DNA of 59,889 nt, from NCBI GenBank assembly GCA_013178165.1, contig JABLXG010000014.1:1-59889 (forward strand), written 5' to 3'. Position 1 is the first letter of the stretch. Each line of letters starts with the position of its first letter. The DNA is from Anaerolineae bacterium (lineage in GTDB: Bacteria > Chloroflexota > Anaerolineae > Aggregatilineales > Ch27). The notes beneath the pieces were generated by a model. The model had not been told where the DNA came from, searched no databases, and was given only the letters and a program-made list of their open reading frames with translations. The translations under genes and the position numbers were made by a program. Shown here in pieces: positions 59,562 through 59,889 of this stretch.

Positions 59562-59828
59562 TTACCCTGGCATACCAGAACTATGCAGGCCTGTATCGGC
59601 GCGGGATCCCAGTAGCCGATCCACGCCCCCGGACTCCCGGCTAAACCCTTTACCCAGCACATACCTTCTCAGCCCCCAGGTGTCGGCATAGCGCACGTGG
59701 TTGATCCAGCCCTGTACACTGGCGTCAAACTCGGCAAAGCTGATCTGCCCGGCGCAGTATTCGAGTGCATTCCAAATTTGGGGCAGGATCAAGCCGCCAC
59801 AGCCCAGAGGCATCAAGGTCGTGGTTCA
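59562..59828 (-). pseudogene. C-terminal fragment of a reverse transcriptase
   Basis: The minus strand reads [20 protein letters not shown] and [12 protein letters not shown] before its stop. SVQGWxNHVRYxxTWGLR is a signature I associate with the C-terminus of bacterial group-II-like or DGR-related reverse transcriptases. An in-frame stop lies near 59829, only a few codons upstream of the conserved part, so the catalytic domain is missing from this frame within the window. Either the gene is truncated here or broken by a frameshift near the edge. Confidence 0.5.
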
Positions 59829-59889
59829 AGCTAAGCCAAACGCAGCACAAGTATCTGCTCAACACAAAGGGATCAGGGCATTCTCGGAC

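Overview
The window is high-GC, gene-dense bacterial chromosome with short intergenic gaps and no rRNA, tRNA or CRISPR array that I could see. The gene set suggests a Chloroflexota (Anaerolineae-like) genome: class A penicillin-binding proteins with an extra C-terminal beta domain, Thr/Pro-rich lipoproteins, a CUT1 sugar transporter beside a divergent chaperonin, VIT-VWA and 2TM-kinase proteins, and a bifurcated pentose-phosphate cluster. This assignment is inference from gene content; no phylogenetic marker gene is present except PriA.

Layout. 1-300: 5' part of an ISAs1-family transposase running off the left edge. 616-12170: envelope and signalling genes (class A PBP, FHA protein, VIT-VWA protein, D-threonine-aldolase-like PLP enzyme, Thr/Pro-rich lipoprotein with a beta-propeller, 2TM-anchored Ser/Thr kinase), then a small membrane protein and a class V aminotransferase on the minus strand. 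13937-15470: a scar made of an ISAs1 C-terminal fragment, the C-terminal end of a DUF499 (phage-defence-associated) protein and a broken IS1-like element. 15549-25569: MEMO-family protein, PriA, two divergent GT39-like membrane glycosyltransferases, and a three-gene unit (small protein, clan GH-A-like protein that carries a second copy of the small protein as its C-terminal domain, SAM methyltransferase). 25564-33822: carbohydrate core metabolism on the minus strand (rpiA-zwf-pgl and SDR-tal-pgi), split by a plus-strand protealysin-type protease and its emfourin-type inhibitor. 33846-41776: zinc-ribbon PP2C phosphatase, unknown protein, NAGPA-type protein, SpoIIAA-like protein, Nudix hydrolase, gamma-glutamyltransferase-like protein, NAD(P)-binding epimerase-like protein. 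41848-49572 (minus): a tandem BMP-BMP fusion gene broken by two one-base deletions, a YgfZ-type protein, a second class A PBP with a degenerate transpeptidase site, and a two-TM unknown protein. 50085-50885: an IS1-like element with an 8-bp target duplication. 50979-59557: a LacI regulator with a perfect 18-bp palindrome on its promoter, a GH32 enzyme, a CUT1 sugar ABC transporter (binding protein and two permeases, no ATPase), a divergent GroEL-like protein lacking two ATPase aspartates, and a six-Asp-box beta-propeller. 59562-59828: a broken reverse-transcriptase C-terminus.

How it fits together. The right-hand block looks like an inducible sucrose/fructan uptake operon to which a non-canonical chaperonin and a propeller protein are tightly coupled; this is the best candidate for an undescribed system. 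The minus-strand sugar-phosphate enzymes form the oxidative pentose-phosphate entry plus the transaldolase/isomerase return. The FHA protein, Ser/Thr kinase and PP2C phosphatase are a dispersed phospho-signalling set. Mobile-element debris concentrates at the two window edges, 13.9-15.5 kb and 49.6-50.9 kb.
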